Assembly: GCA_033105485.1 (NCBI GenBank)
Contig: CP136956.1
Location: 682,001 to 746,000, forward strand
DNA: 64,000 nt
From: LVI-A0039 sp033105485
Lineage (GTDB): Bacteria > Bacillota_I > Bacilli_A > UBA3375
Direction: 5' to 3'
Shown: piece after piece, positions 42,603 through 51,891 of the stretch
Position numbering within the stretch: the first letter of the stretch is position 1
Layout of the letters: each line of letters begins with the position of its first letter
Notes under the pieces: generated by a model
Seen by the model: the letters and a program-made list of their open reading frames with translations, nothing else
What the model was told of the DNA's origin: nothing
The model's database searches: none
Program-made: the position numbers and the translations under genes

Positions 42603-42657
42603 AGCACCTCTTTCATATATATTATACCTTTGATTACTACTGTCAATTGTAAAAAAA

Positions 42658-42686
42658 TTGCATCTTGCATTGTTTTGTGTTATAAT
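42658..42686 (+). promoter_or_regulatory. Promoter of the AbgT-family gene
   Basis: -35 TTGCAT (42658-42663), 17-nt spacer ending in TGT, -10 TATAAT (42681-42686). Confidence 0.8.
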
Positions 42687-42755
42687 TGTGCTATCCTCTG
42701 AAAAACAATGTGGTTAAATCGTGTTAAGTTTTTCGGATAAAGTTTAAAGGAGTTT

Positions 42756-44345
42756 ATGATGGAAGAAAGAAAACAAAGTTTAGTCGAAAGAATTGGGGGG
42801 AAATTACCTGAGATTAGTATTTTATTCTTATTACTTATGGTAATTACTGCAGTTGCTTCGGCATTTTTACAAGGAGTACACAGCTTCGAAAGTGTAGGAA
42901 CTGACGTAGTTGTACAAAACGCATTGAGTCCAGAAGGATTCTTATATATTATGGATAGCTTAATCGATAACTTTATCGGATTCGCACCATTAGGTATCGT
43001 ATTAGGTATTATCATTGGGGTTGGTGTTGCTGAGAAATCAGGACTATTAGGTGTAGTATTAAAACAAATCGGAATCAAATCACCTGATTGGGCACTTATT
43101 CCAATTATCGTGTTCTTAGGAGTTATCTCTTCAATCGCATCTGACGCTGGATATATCGTATTAATCCCTTTAGCAGGTGCATTATTCGCTTCAATTGGGC
43201 GTAATCCATTAATTGGTATCGCTGCAGCATTCGCTGGGGTATCTGCTGGATTTGGTGCAAACTTATTACCAACACCAGGTGATGCATTACTTGGAGCTAT
43301 TACTGAATCAGTTGCAATCGAAAATGGAATTCCATTTACACACAACGTAGTATTAATGAACTACTACTTCTTAATCGCATCAACATTCTTATTAACAATT
43401 GTTGGTACATTAATTACAAATAGATTTATTGTTCCTAAATTTGAAAACAGATCATTTGAAATGCCTGAAGAAATTGATAGTGAAGACACTCACATTACTG
43501 ATGAGCAAGCAAAAGGTTTAAGAGCTGCTAAATTCGGTTTAATCGGAGTTGGGGTTGTTGTTGCTTTAGTATGGGCATGGATCAATGTTATTCACGGTGG
43601 ATTCTACCAAGACGTTGATGGTGTATTAGTTACAGGTAACGCACTTGAGTCATGGACAGGGTTTACGAACGGTATGACTATCGATTCTGCTGTTATTGAT
43701 GGTTTATTAAAAGAACGTAGTCCACTTGTTGATAACATCATTGTTGTAATGTTATTCTTATTCTTAGTTCCAGGTTACGCTTATGGTAAAGCAACTGGAC
43801 AAATTAAAAAAGCTGACGATTACATTAAAATGACTACTAGCGCAATGGCTGATAGTGCTTACATTTTAGTATTAGCATTCTTTGCTGGTAACTTCGTTGC
43901 ATTATTCTCTTGGACTGGTATTGGTCACTTAATCGCTAACGGTGGTGCTGATGTATTAATTAGTTCAGGATTAAACGCTTACCCAGTTTTATTATTAATA
44001 GGGTTCGTAATTGTATCTGCAATTATCAACTTATTCATTGGTTCTGCATCTGCTAAGTGGACTTTACTTGCACCTGTATTCATTCCAATGTTATATGGAG
44101 CAAACCCAGAACTTACGCCAGAACTTGTACAGGTTGCATACCGTGTAGCTGATAGTTCTACTAACATTATTTCACCACTTATGACATACACTGGTATTGT
44201 TATTTTATATGGTATGAAATACGATAAGAAGTTCAACTATGGAACGCTTATGGATATGATGTATCCGTACTCATTCGGATTCTTAATCAGTTGGACTGTT
44301 TTCTTAATTGGTTGGTTCATGATTGGATTACCATTAGGTCTATAA
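42756..44345 (+). CDS. abgT: AbgT-family transporter
   Basis: The 529-residue membrane protein matches AbgT/YdaH: an opening LVERIGGKLPEISILFLLLM, a GVSAGFGANLLPTPGDALL hairpin segment and GSASAKWTLLAPVFIPML near the C-terminus. Family members import p-aminobenzoyl-glutamate or export sulfonamide-type antimetabolites using the proton gradient. Two ATGs (42756, 42759) follow AAAGGAG, and the second has better spacing. It is monocistronic with its own promoter and terminator. Confidence 0.92.
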   Translation: MMEERKQSLVERIGGKLPEISILFLLLMVITAVASAFLQGVHSFESVGTDVVVQNALSPEGFLYIMDSLIDNFIGFAPLGIVLGIIIGVGVAEKSGLLGVVLKQIGIKSPDWALIPIIVFLGVISSIASDAGYIVLIPLAGALFASIGRNPLIGIAAAFAGVSAGFGANLLPTPGDALLGAITESVAIENGIPFTHNVVLMNYYFLIASTFLLTIVGTLITNRFIVPKFENRSFEMPEEIDSEDTHITDEQAKGLRAAKFGLIGVGVVVALVWAWINVIHGGFYQDVDGVLVTGNALESWTGFTNGMTIDSAVIDGLLKERSPLVDNIIVVMLFLFLVPGYAYGKATGQIKKADDYIKMTTSAMADSAYILVLAFFAGNFVALFSWTGIGHLIANGGADVLISSGLNAYPVLLLIGFVIVSAIINLFIGSASAKWTLLAPVFIPMLYGANPELTPELVQVAYRVADSSTNIISPLMTYTGIVILYGMKYDKKFNYGTLMDMMYPYSFGFLISWTVFLIGWFMIGLPLGL

Positions 44346-44353
44346 TAAAATTA

Positions 44354-44386
44354 AAACTTACACAATTTAGTGTAAGTTTTTTTTTA
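44354..44386 (+). terminator. Terminator of the AbgT gene
   Basis: AAACTTACAC-N6-GTGTAAGTTT with a T9 run. Confidence 0.93.
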
Positions 44387-44435
44387 ATCTAATTTGTGCA
44401 AACCATTAAACTGGAATCTTAAATTAATTAATAGT

Positions 44436-45374
44436 TTAATGAAGTTTGCGATTTTTTTTCTTGTTTATTTTTTCATTTTGTTGTTCAATCGTCGATTCAG
44501 TACGATACATTGTGCGTGATAAATCTACTAACACTTGATTAAATTTATATATTTGTTTTATATACTCATCTACTAGTTGGTTGAAAATATCGGTGGTAAC
44601 CAAAATTGGTACACGACGTCCCTTCTCCAGACCATTGTCTGTTAAATAATATATTTTATTACCTTGAAAAATTGCATAAGTTTGATATCCACTCATAAAC
44701 ATTTTTGGTCGCTCTTTAATGAACTCATAGACAATGTTATAATAATCTTTATTATATCCACGATTACAACAAAGTACCGATGACTTATTGGGATCAAAAG
44801 CTAATTGCTTAACTATATCCTGTTGATACTTGATATCTTCTATTTTCGGCTTATGAGCAAAGAAGAAATATTCATCACCAAAAAAGTCTTGTTCGAGTTC
44901 AATTGTAAATAGGGTACGATGAATATTGGCAACTGTTGTTGAGTCATTATTTTTGACATCTTTTTTACAACGGTATCCCAAAATTTCATAAATGAAGTGA
45001 TCTGCTTTATAATTTATCCTGATGTCGTCTAAATCTCCATAGTAGTTATAACTTGCTTCTTTATTAATTTCGGTATGTACTCCAAATGTAGATAACGGCA
45101 TTTGGTCCCATATTTCATTTGGAAAAGACTGCTCGTTAGAGTCAGGCGAGTTCATATTATGTGCCTCATAATGAGCTTTACACACATATTCAACAGATCG
45201 TCTAATTAAAATTTGAGCTGCAATATAATAAAAAATAAAATAGTATACTACTACAATCAAAATCATATCAAATGTAAAATCATCACCAAGTAACCAAACA
45301 CATAACATAATTGATAATATTTGTAATATGTTATATAACCAAATCCTAACTTTAACTCTACGTTCATTTCGCAT
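44436..45374 (-). CDS. Two-helix membrane protein, DUF3137-like paralog
   Basis: The 312-residue protein has two N-terminal membrane helices (about 10-60), a soluble region and a Lys/Asn-rich tail (NEKINKKKNRKLH). It shares layout and the LFTIELEQDFFGDEYFFF-type motif with the protein at 20946-21833, so it is probably a paralog of the same DUF3137-like family. Two adjacent Cys (VLCCNRG) lie near the middle. Function unknown. It is monocistronic. Confidence 0.55.
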   Translation of the reverse strand: MRNERRVKVRIWLYNILQILSIMLCVWLLGDDFTFDMILIVVVYYFIFYYIAAQILIRRSVEYVCKAHYEAHNMNSPDSNEQSFPNEIWDQMPLSTFGVHTEINKEASYNYYGDLDDIRINYKADHFIYEILGYRCKKDVKNNDSTTVANIHRTLFTIELEQDFFGDEYFFFAHKPKIEDIKYQQDIVKQLAFDPNKSSVLCCNRGYNKDYYNIVYEFIKERPKMFMSGYQTYAIFQGNKIYYLTDNGLEKGRRVPILVTTDIFNQLVDEYIKQIYKFNQVLVDLSRTMYRTESTIEQQNEKINKKKNRKLH

Positions 45375-45460
45375 ATCCCGATAACCCCTTAACCTTCATA
45401 TATAAAATTATACCATGAATTTAACCTCATCAAACATCGTCATTTCACGAGTAATCAAAT

Positions 45461-45491
45461 AAAAAAAGATGAACATAACTGTTCATCTTTT
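45461..45491 (-). terminator. Terminator of the fmt-S1-pgi operon
   Basis: AAAAGATGAACA-N4-TGTTCATCTTTT with flanking T run on the minus strand. Confidence 0.92.
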
Positions 45492-45498
45492 GCTTTAA

Positions 45499-46833
45499 TT
45501 ATAGTCTTGCTTCAAGTTCAGCTTTTAAGTCTTCAAATCCTTCTTTACCTAATAATGCGAACATATTCTTTTTGTAAGCTTCAACACCTGGTTGATCGAA
45601 TGGGTTAACACCTAATAAGTATCCTGAAATTGCACATGAAACTTCGAAGAAGTAAATTAAGTGACCAATTGCTTTTTCATCCATTTGTTCTACTGATAAT
45701 ACTAAGTTAGGAACTCCACCATCAGCGTGAGCAATACTAGTTGCTTCGAATGCTTTGTTGTTTACGAATGAAACAGTTTGACCAGCTAAGTAGTTAAGTC
45801 CGTCTCCATCGTTTTCCTGAGCTTTAATTTCTAAGTCACGACGTACGTTTTCGAAGAAAATAACTGTTTCGAATAAATCACGACGACCTTCTTGAATGTA
45901 TTGACCCATAGAGTGTAAATCAGTTGAGAAAATTGCACTTGCTGGGAAGATACCTTTGTTATCTTTACCTTCACTCTCACCGTATAATTGCTTCCACCAC
46001 TCGTTGAAGAATGTCATTGATTGTTCGTAACCAATTAACATTTCAATTGTTTTACCTTTTTGTAATAATGCATTTCTATATGCAGCATATTTATATGCAT
46101 CATTTGTATCTAAGTCTGCTTTAGCATATTTCTTACTTGCTTCTGCAGCACCTTCCATAATGCTATCAATATCAATACCACTAGCTGCGATTGGTAATAA
46201 ACCTACTGCAGTAAGTACAGAGAAACGTCCACCAACGTTATCAGGAACTACGAATGAAGTCCATCCATTGTCGTTAGCTTGTGATTTTAAAGCCCCTTTA
46301 CTACTATCAGTAGTTGCGTAGATACGTTTGTTTGCTTCTTCTTCACCATATTTAGTAATTAATAAATCTTTGAAGTGACGGAAAGCAATTGCAGGTTCAG
46401 TAGTAGTTCCTGATTTAGAAATTACGTTTACTGAGAAATCTTTATCTCCAATCATATCAGTTAAGTCCATTAAGTATGTAGAAGAGATGTTGTGACCAGC
46501 AAAGAAAATTTGTGGTAAGTTGTTGTCTTCTAAGTTGTTGTAGTAAGAGTGGTTTAAGAACTCAAGAACAGCTTTTGCTCCTAAGTAAGATCCACCAATA
46601 CCGATTACGATTAAAATATCAGAGTCAGACTTGATTTTTTCAGCTGCTGCTTTAATGTTTGTGAATTCTTCTTTATCATATGCAGTTGGTAAGTCTAACC
46701 ATCCTAAGAAGTCGTTACCTGGTCCATAACCATTACGTAACATTGTGTCAGCCATTGTTACAAATGGTTGTAATTTTGAAAGTTCATCGTTAGATACTAC
46801 GTTTTCTACTAAGTTAGTTTTTAAGTTAATCAT
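45499..46833 (-). CDS. pgi: Glucose-6-phosphate isomerase
   Basis: The 444-residue enzyme is a Bacillus-type Pgi: IGIGGSYLGAKAVLEFL, VISKSGTTTEPAIAFR, DNVGGRFSVLTAVGLLP and the C-terminal NPFDQPGVEAYKKNMF. It interconverts glucose 6-phosphate and fructose 6-phosphate. Its ATG overlaps the S1-domain gene by eight bases (ATGATTAA), so it is translationally coupled to a putative RNA-binding protein. Confidence 0.98.
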   Translation of the reverse strand: MINLKTNLVENVVSNDELSKLQPFVTMADTMLRNGYGPGNDFLGWLDLPTAYDKEEFTNIKAAAEKIKSDSDILIVIGIGGSYLGAKAVLEFLNHSYYNNLEDNNLPQIFFAGHNISSTYLMDLTDMIGDKDFSVNVISKSGTTTEPAIAFRHFKDLLITKYGEEEANKRIYATTDSSKGALKSQANDNGWTSFVVPDNVGGRFSVLTAVGLLPIAASGIDIDSIMEGAAEASKKYAKADLDTNDAYKYAAYRNALLQKGKTIEMLIGYEQSMTFFNEWWKQLYGESEGKDNKGIFPASAIFSTDLHSMGQYIQEGRRDLFETVIFFENVRRDLEIKAQENDGDGLNYLAGQTVSFVNNKAFEATSIAHADGGVPNLVLSVEQMDEKAIGHLIYFFEVSCAISGYLLGVNPFDQPGVEAYKKNMFALLGKEGFEDLKAELEARL

Positions 46834-47164
46834 TGTTTCTCCTTTTTTGCTTATTAAGCTTAATATTTTGTTGATAAATAATTCCTAAGTATCCTCCACC
46901 AGTTTCACTGGCTTTGAATCTTTTTTGAATATTCCTTGGCATTGTATGCCCTACTTTTAAAGAATAATAATTCTTTCCATAGTGTGTCTTTGTTTTTACT
47001 CCATAAATCATATCTCCAACTTTGAAATAATTGTTTAAATCATCGATATAACTATGAGCTACTTCTGAGATGTGAATGAATCCACTCTCTCCATTAATCT
47101 GTTGTACTATTAATCCATTGCGTTTAATAACTACTACTTTAAGACGTGAAATCTCTTTATTCAA
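46826..47164 (-). CDS. S1-domain RNA-binding protein
   Basis: The 112-residue protein has one S1 OB-fold (about 8-72: GLIVQQINGESGFIHISEV, KVGDMIYGVKTK) and a basic tail with GGGYLG and KLNKQKRRNND. It resembles the small S1 proteins (YabR/YugI/CvfD group) that associate with the ribosome. It starts at TTG overlapping the fmt stop (TTGAATAA) and overlaps pgi at its end, so all three genes are coupled. RNA target unknown. Confidence 0.8.
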   Translation of the reverse strand: MNKEISRLKVVVIKRNGLIVQQINGESGFIHISEVAHSYIDDLNNYFKVGDMIYGVKTKTHYGKNYYSLKVGHTMPRNIQKRFKASETGGGYLGIIYQQNIKLNKQKRRNND

Positions 47165-48092
47165 ACACTTTACCTAAAAATGCTTGCTTATCAATTCCAC
47201 GTACAAAATCACGTGTCTCCATCTGCTTCTTACCTGCAGGCTGGACTTTGATTAGTTTAATTTGCTTGTCGTTACAATTAACATAAATTGTTTCATCTGT
47301 AACACTTGCAATTGTTCCCGGGTTACCCGTACTATCAATATCAGTTAAATTTGACATATATATTTTGAACCTTTTTGAATCCAAGTTTGTATATGCTCCC
47401 GGCCAAGTACTTAGACCTCTAATTTGATTATGTACTTCTTTTGCAGTTTTTGTCCATATAATTCGTTCTTGTTCTTTACTAATATTAGGTGAATATGTAA
47501 CTTGCTCTTCATCTTGTTCAGTTAATGTGTACGTTCCATCGAAAATTGATGGTAATGTATTTAGCAATAAGTTTGCTCCTACACCGATCATCTTATCGTG
47601 AACATCAGCAGTTGTATCATTTTCTTCAATTGGGAATTCAGCTTGTGATATTATTGCACCTGCATCCATCTTTGATACCATCTTCATGATTGTAACACCC
47701 GTCTTTTCATCTCCATTTAAAACACTGAAGTGAATTGGTGCTCCACCACGATACTTTGGTAATAAAGAACCGTGAACATTAATACATTCTATTTTTGGAC
47801 TATTTAAAACTTGATCAGGAACTATCTGCCCATATGCAGCAGTAATTATTAAATCTGGATTAAAATCAACTATTGGTTGAAAATCTTCTCTAATTCTAGC
47901 AGGTTGAAAAACATCAATGTTGTGTTTAACCGCTACTTCTTTAACCGGAGTTGGTGTTAATAATTGCTTTCGACCAACTTTCTTATCCGGTTGGGAAACC
48001 ACTAAGTCAATCTTATACCCAGCCGCTATTAATTCTTCAAGAATATTTGCAGCGAAGATTGGTGTCCCCATAAATATTATTTTTTTATCCAT
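47157..48092 (-). CDS. fmt: Methionyl-tRNA formyltransferase
   Basis: The 311-residue enzyme has the N10-formyl-THF transferase core (FMGTPIFAANILEEL, NVHGSLLPKYRGGAPIHF) and the C-terminal tRNA-binding domain with IRGLSTWPGAYT. It formylates initiator Met-tRNA. In Bacilli fmt usually follows def or priA; here it leads an fmt-S1-pgi operon. A promoter with TGC before TAAAAT lies at 48126-48131 on the minus strand. Confidence 0.97.
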   Translation of the reverse strand: MDKKIIFMGTPIFAANILEELIAAGYKIDLVVSQPDKKVGRKQLLTPTPVKEVAVKHNIDVFQPARIREDFQPIVDFNPDLIITAAYGQIVPDQVLNSPKIECINVHGSLLPKYRGGAPIHFSVLNGDEKTGVTIMKMVSKMDAGAIISQAEFPIEENDTTADVHDKMIGVGANLLLNTLPSIFDGTYTLTEQDEEQVTYSPNISKEQERIIWTKTAKEVHNQIRGLSTWPGAYTNLDSKRFKIYMSNLTDIDSTGNPGTIASVTDETIYVNCNDKQIKLIKVQPAGKKQMETRDFVRGIDKQAFLGKVFE

Positions 48093-48159
48093 ATAATACT
48101 TCCTATATATTTACATTACTAATAAATTTTAGCATATAATAAACTTCGAGAGGAGATAT

Positions 48160-49248
48160 ATGAATGACTTTAATGTAATCGTTATCGGTAGTGGTCCAAG
48201 TGGACTTATGGCCGCTAGCACAATCAAAAATAAATCGGTACTAATAATTGAACGCAACCCAGAAATCGGAGGTAAAATCAAGGTTTCTGGAGGTGGACGA
48301 TGCAATGTGACGAACAACAAAGAAATTGATCAATTTCTAAATAATGTACCTAAGAATAATAAATTCTTATACTCGACACTTAATACTTTTGGACCCAAAA
48401 ATATCATTGATTTTTTTGAACAAAATGGTACTCCTTTAGTTGAAGAAAAAGATAATAAAATGTTCCCTGAAAGTCACCAAAGTCAGGATATCATTAATAC
48501 CTTTAAAAGAATAATGAACGATAAAGATATCACAGTTAAAACTAACACCGAAGTTACTGATATTGAATATCAAAATAACAAGTATATTGTTAATGATAAA
48601 TTTAGTTGTGATTACTTAATTATTGCAACTGGAGGAAACACATACCGCCACCTTGGAACAGAAGGTTTTGGATACCAAGTTGCAAATCAGTTTGGATTAA
48701 AGGTAACTGATCTACACGCTGTTGAAGCTCCACTAGTTTCTAATAGTGAACTTATCGCATCAAAGGCATTACAAGGTGTTGCCCTTCAAAATGTAACAGC
48801 TACTTTAACTGCTAAAAATAAAAAAGTGTTTAGTAAAAGTCACGACTTATTATTTACGCACTTTGGACTTAGTGGACCACTTGCATTGCAATCTTCATTC
48901 TTCGCAAGTAAAGCACTGCGCAATAACAAGCGCCCTATCATTATGAAGATTGATTTAAACCCGGAGTATGTTGCAAACAATAATGTACCAAAACGAATCA
49001 TACCATTTATTGAAGACGATAAGATCGAAATTGAAATTCATGATGTACGCGGGAGTAAACATGGGTTTGTAACAGATGGTGGAGTTAGTTTAAAAGAAAT
49101 TAATCCTAAAACATTTGAAGCTAAAAACCAACCTGGGTTATTCTTTGTCGGTGAAGTTTTAGACATTAATGCCTTTACAGGTGGTTATAATATTACTAAC
49201 TGTTTAAGTGAAGGATATAGCTTAGCAACACACATTAATAGTTTATAA
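48160..49248 (+). CDS. HI0933/YhiN (BaiN)-family FAD-dependent oxidoreductase
   Basis: The 362-residue flavoprotein has a dinucleotide-binding start NVIVIGSGPSGLMAAS, then IGGKIKVSGGGRCNVTN, which is diagnostic for the HI0933-like family, and FVGEVLDINAFTGGYNIT near the C-terminus. It is shorter than typical members (about 400-420), mainly in the middle insert domain. Members reduce unsaturated substrates; BaiN acts in bile-acid dehydroxylation, but most have no known substrate. Ribosome site GAGAGGAGATAT. The following exported protein gene is 8 nt away. Confidence 0.9.
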   Translation: MNDFNVIVIGSGPSGLMAASTIKNKSVLIIERNPEIGGKIKVSGGGRCNVTNNKEIDQFLNNVPKNNKFLYSTLNTFGPKNIIDFFEQNGTPLVEEKDNKMFPESHQSQDIINTFKRIMNDKDITVKTNTEVTDIEYQNNKYIVNDKFSCDYLIIATGGNTYRHLGTEGFGYQVANQFGLKVTDLHAVEAPLVSNSELIASKALQGVALQNVTATLTAKNKKVFSKSHDLLFTHFGLSGPLALQSSFFASKALRNNKRPIIMKIDLNPEYVANNNVPKRIIPFIEDDKIEIEIHDVRGSKHGFVTDGGVSLKEINPKTFEAKNQPGLFFVGEVLDINAFTGGYNITNCLSEGYSLATHINSL

Positions 49249-49256
49249 GGGGACAG

Positions 49257-50003
49257 ATGAAAGCAACAACGAAGTATATTATCTTTGGAACAGCATTCCT
49301 AATTCTAGTTTGTTTACTACTTTTAAATATCGGAATCATTTTTAAAAGTTATTACTCAGAAGTAGTTCTTAATCCGCAAACTGAATTTGTCTATACACAA
49401 GACGACAGCAGTAAGTGTGATAAAGATGAGCAAAACTCAAGTATTAATGAATGCTACCGCTATAAACTAGGTAAAGAACTTGACGAGGGCTATTATACAA
49501 TAACAGTCAAATTCGATGAGCAAAATGTAACTGATACTTCTAAGCTTAGATTAAAACTAGATTTAGAAGATTATCTACAAAGTATTGATTTGCCTGACCA
49601 TCATATGTTAAGTCACCAAAGATATTTAAATACACTAACTGGTGATTATACTGTTATTAATGTTCCAGTCAAAAATGACTTCGAGCTCATAATGATCGAT
49701 ATTCCATTTAGAAATGAAATTGAAATTACTGCTACAAAACAAGACTCAGCAATTGATTATAATTATCAAAATCCAATACCTGGTTTTTATCACGCTGGTG
49801 AGACAATTGATAGTGGAAGTTATATTATTAAACAAAGTGATATCGGCACTGCCACCTATCACGGACATATTGTTAGACCTAACTTCTTTGATCTAGGAGC
49901 ATTTGAGAAACTAGAGCTTGATATCGATGCTGATTATCAATTCAAACTTACTGATGGTGACATTTATTTTGCAAAAGATGAGTCACTTTTAACAAAAATC
50001 TAA
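49257..50003 (+). CDS. Membrane-anchored exported beta-repeat protein
   Basis: The 248-residue protein has one N-terminal membrane helix (about 7-29) and an outside domain with two copies of a motif like YxxGxxIxxGxYxI: YKLGKELDEGYYTITV and FYHAGETIDSGSYIIK. A Cys pair (C-x11-C type, KCDKDEQ...NECYRY) precedes the first motif. It is a paralog of the next gene and more distantly of 27906-28769. It follows the flavoprotein gene by 8 nt. Function unknown; likely surface-exposed. Confidence 0.62.
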   Translation: MKATTKYIIFGTAFLILVCLLLLNIGIIFKSYYSEVVLNPQTEFVYTQDDSSKCDKDEQNSSINECYRYKLGKELDEGYYTITVKFDEQNVTDTSKLRLKLDLEDYLQSIDLPDHHMLSHQRYLNTLTGDYTVINVPVKNDFELIMIDIPFRNEIEITATKQDSAIDYNYQNPIPGFYHAGETIDSGSYIIKQSDIGTATYHGHIVRPNFFDLGAFEKLELDIDADYQFKLTDGDIYFAKDESLLTKI

Positions 50004-50027
50004 ACTAGGGTAACCTAGTTTTTTTTA
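50003..50027 (+). terminator. Terminator after 49257-50003
   Basis: AACTAGG-N4-CCTAGTT with a T run, starting within the stop codon. Confidence 0.9.
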
Positions 50028-50079
50028 TGATAACTTATTTTTATGTAATAATATAAGTATTAATAGTTTGGGAGAAACA

Positions 50080-50931
50080 ATGAATAATAATCCATTTGAA
50101 AATGGTACTGATAATGTAGGTTTCAGTACTGAAATAAAACAAACAAATCCAATTTTAAAGATAATTGGTATTGTCATTATTGTTGTATTATTTATAGCAA
50201 TCGGAGTTGTGTTATTTAAAATAGCAGATGTAAATGAAACGATTAATAACAGGAATAATGCACCTTTAAATAATAGTATTGAAACTCATGGTACTGATAC
50301 AACTCTAAATTTAAATGATGGAACTGACTGTCTTAGTAGTTACAGTTCACGTAATAGTTGTGAACAGTTTACGGTTGGTACTAATATTGAAACTGGTATT
50401 TACACAGTCACAATAGATTATAACTTTGACACAATTGCTGATATGGTTGAAGGAGCAGACTTTTATAATGAGCTTCCAAAAATCTATTTTGAATTAGACT
50501 TAAAAGATTATCAAGGACTAGACCATCGATATCTATCAGATTACTATGAATTTTTCTTAATGAATGAACAGCCAATCGTACTTCAGAATGTTCCATTATT
50601 TGAAGATTCGAATATTCAAGTCTTTGATAATAGTAAAGATTTAAACATTTCACTAGACCTAGTTGCTCAAGACAGTTACATCGCATATGATAATGATGAT
50701 CCACAAGCCGGTTTTTACACAACTAATAGCGTTCTAGATGGACGCACTTATACAGTCGATGGAACATCAAAACAACTTCATGTTGTTGAATATGTACCAA
50801 ATAGTTATGAAAAATACGACTACGAAGAGTATAATGACTTATATTACGATAACAATGATACATTCGAAATCACAGATGATAGTATGGTTGTTGTATACGA
50901 TGACAACATTCATTTATATAAAGAAGATTAA
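50080..50931 (+). CDS. Membrane-anchored exported beta-repeat protein with NPFE start
   Basis: The 283-residue protein begins MNNNPFENGTD and has one membrane helix (about 28-50). Its acidic outside domain carries a Cys pair (DCLSSYSSRNSCEQ) and the motifs FTVGTNIETGIYTVTI and GFYTTNSVLDGRTYTV. The NPFE start is shared with 27906-28769 and the domain layout with 49257-50003. ATG 50080 follows GGGAGAAACA; an in-frame TTG upstream would add four residues. Function unknown. Confidence 0.62.
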   Translation: MNNNPFENGTDNVGFSTEIKQTNPILKIIGIVIIVVLFIAIGVVLFKIADVNETINNRNNAPLNNSIETHGTDTTLNLNDGTDCLSSYSSRNSCEQFTVGTNIETGIYTVTIDYNFDTIADMVEGADFYNELPKIYFELDLKDYQGLDHRYLSDYYEFFLMNEQPIVLQNVPLFEDSNIQVFDNSKDLNISLDLVAQDSYIAYDNDDPQAGFYTTNSVLDGRTYTVDGTSKQLHVVEYVPNSYEKYDYEEYNDLYYDNNDTFEITDDSMVVVYDDNIHLYKED

Positions 50932-50935
50932 AAGA

Positions 50936-50965
50936 AAAGTATGGATTTAAAACCATACTTTCTTT
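50936..50965. terminator. Bidirectional terminator
   Basis: AAAGTATGG-N8-CCATACTTT between convergent genes. Confidence 0.9.
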
Positions 50966-50978
50966 ATATTCAATATCT

Positions 50979-51803
50979 TTATTGCTTTGAACTAAGATTA
51001 ACAATAACTACTTCTTTACGGTTAAATAGTCTTGGAATAAATGGCTCATAAGGATTCGATGTTCCACTTGAGATAATCTGAGTAGTATCAGCTTCTTGCT
51101 TAAGACCATGTACTTGATTAGTAAATATTCCATCATCAGGTGCAATAAATCCAATATCAGTAAAAGGAAATTGCCATTGTCCCCCATGAGCATGACCAGA
51201 AAATACTAAATCGACATCAATGTTACTATACGCCTCTAAGAAGCTAGGACGGTGACCAAGTAATATATTATATTTGTCTTCTTGTACGTAATCTTGATAG
51301 TTACTTATATAGTTTGTATACGTACTTGTAAATGGCTCTTTCGCAACTAAGTTTGCCCCTGAAAAATCTTCAATCCCAATGAAGTTTAGATCACCTACTT
51401 GATAACTACTATCTCCTACAACGATAACTCCAAGTTCTTTAATAGACTCTAAAAATTGCTGATAAGAATTATAATCATCATCATGATTACCACGACTGTA
51501 TATAACGGTACCATAGCCTGTTAATTTTGAAATAAAATCAACTGTTGGCTCCATATCTTCGCTCTCTAAAATATCACCTGATAAGATTATATAATCTGGT
51601 TGATTACTGTCTAATATTTCATATATTTGCTCATTCTCATTCGTACTTGAATGATAATCGGATATTTGTGCAAATGTATAATTGTCATCGACTTTATCTG
51701 TGCTTAAGTTATATTCTGTCTCAACTATATACTTCTGATTAATATACCCATCTATTACGATTATTCCTAATAATATAACAAATCCTATAATTGCTTTTTT
51801 CAT
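50979..51803 (-). CDS. Membrane-anchored calcineurin-like metallophosphoesterase
   Basis: The 274-residue protein has an N-terminal membrane helix (about 4-20) and an outward-facing phosphoesterase domain with the metal motifs ISDYHSS, LSGDILES, SRGNHDDD, LLGHRPS and SGHAHGGQ. This is the YkuE/YaeI-like group; some members cleave lipid-linked phosphoesters such as UDP-diacylglucosamine or act at the envelope. The substrate is not known here. It is monocistronic. Confidence 0.9.
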   Translation of the reverse strand: MKKAIIGFVILLGIIVIDGYINQKYIVETEYNLSTDKVDDNYTFAQISDYHSSTNENEQIYEILDSNQPDYIILSGDILESEDMEPTVDFISKLTGYGTVIYSRGNHDDDYNSYQQFLESIKELGVIVVGDSSYQVGDLNFIGIEDFSGANLVAKEPFTSTYTNYISNYQDYVQEDKYNILLGHRPSFLEAYSNIDVDLVFSGHAHGGQWQFPFTDIGFIAPDDGIFTNQVHGLKQEADTTQIISSGTSNPYEPFIPRLFNRKEVVIVNLSSKQ

Positions 51804-51891
51804 ACTCTCTCACCCTATTTCTATATTGAGTATATTATATCATAGCCTAAAATCAGAAAACACCCAATCACAATTGATCAGGTGTAAATAA

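Noticed and set aside
42680..43345. 221-codon ORF antisense to abgT
   Set aside because: Shadow of a well-conserved transporter gene; no ribosome site and low-complexity product.
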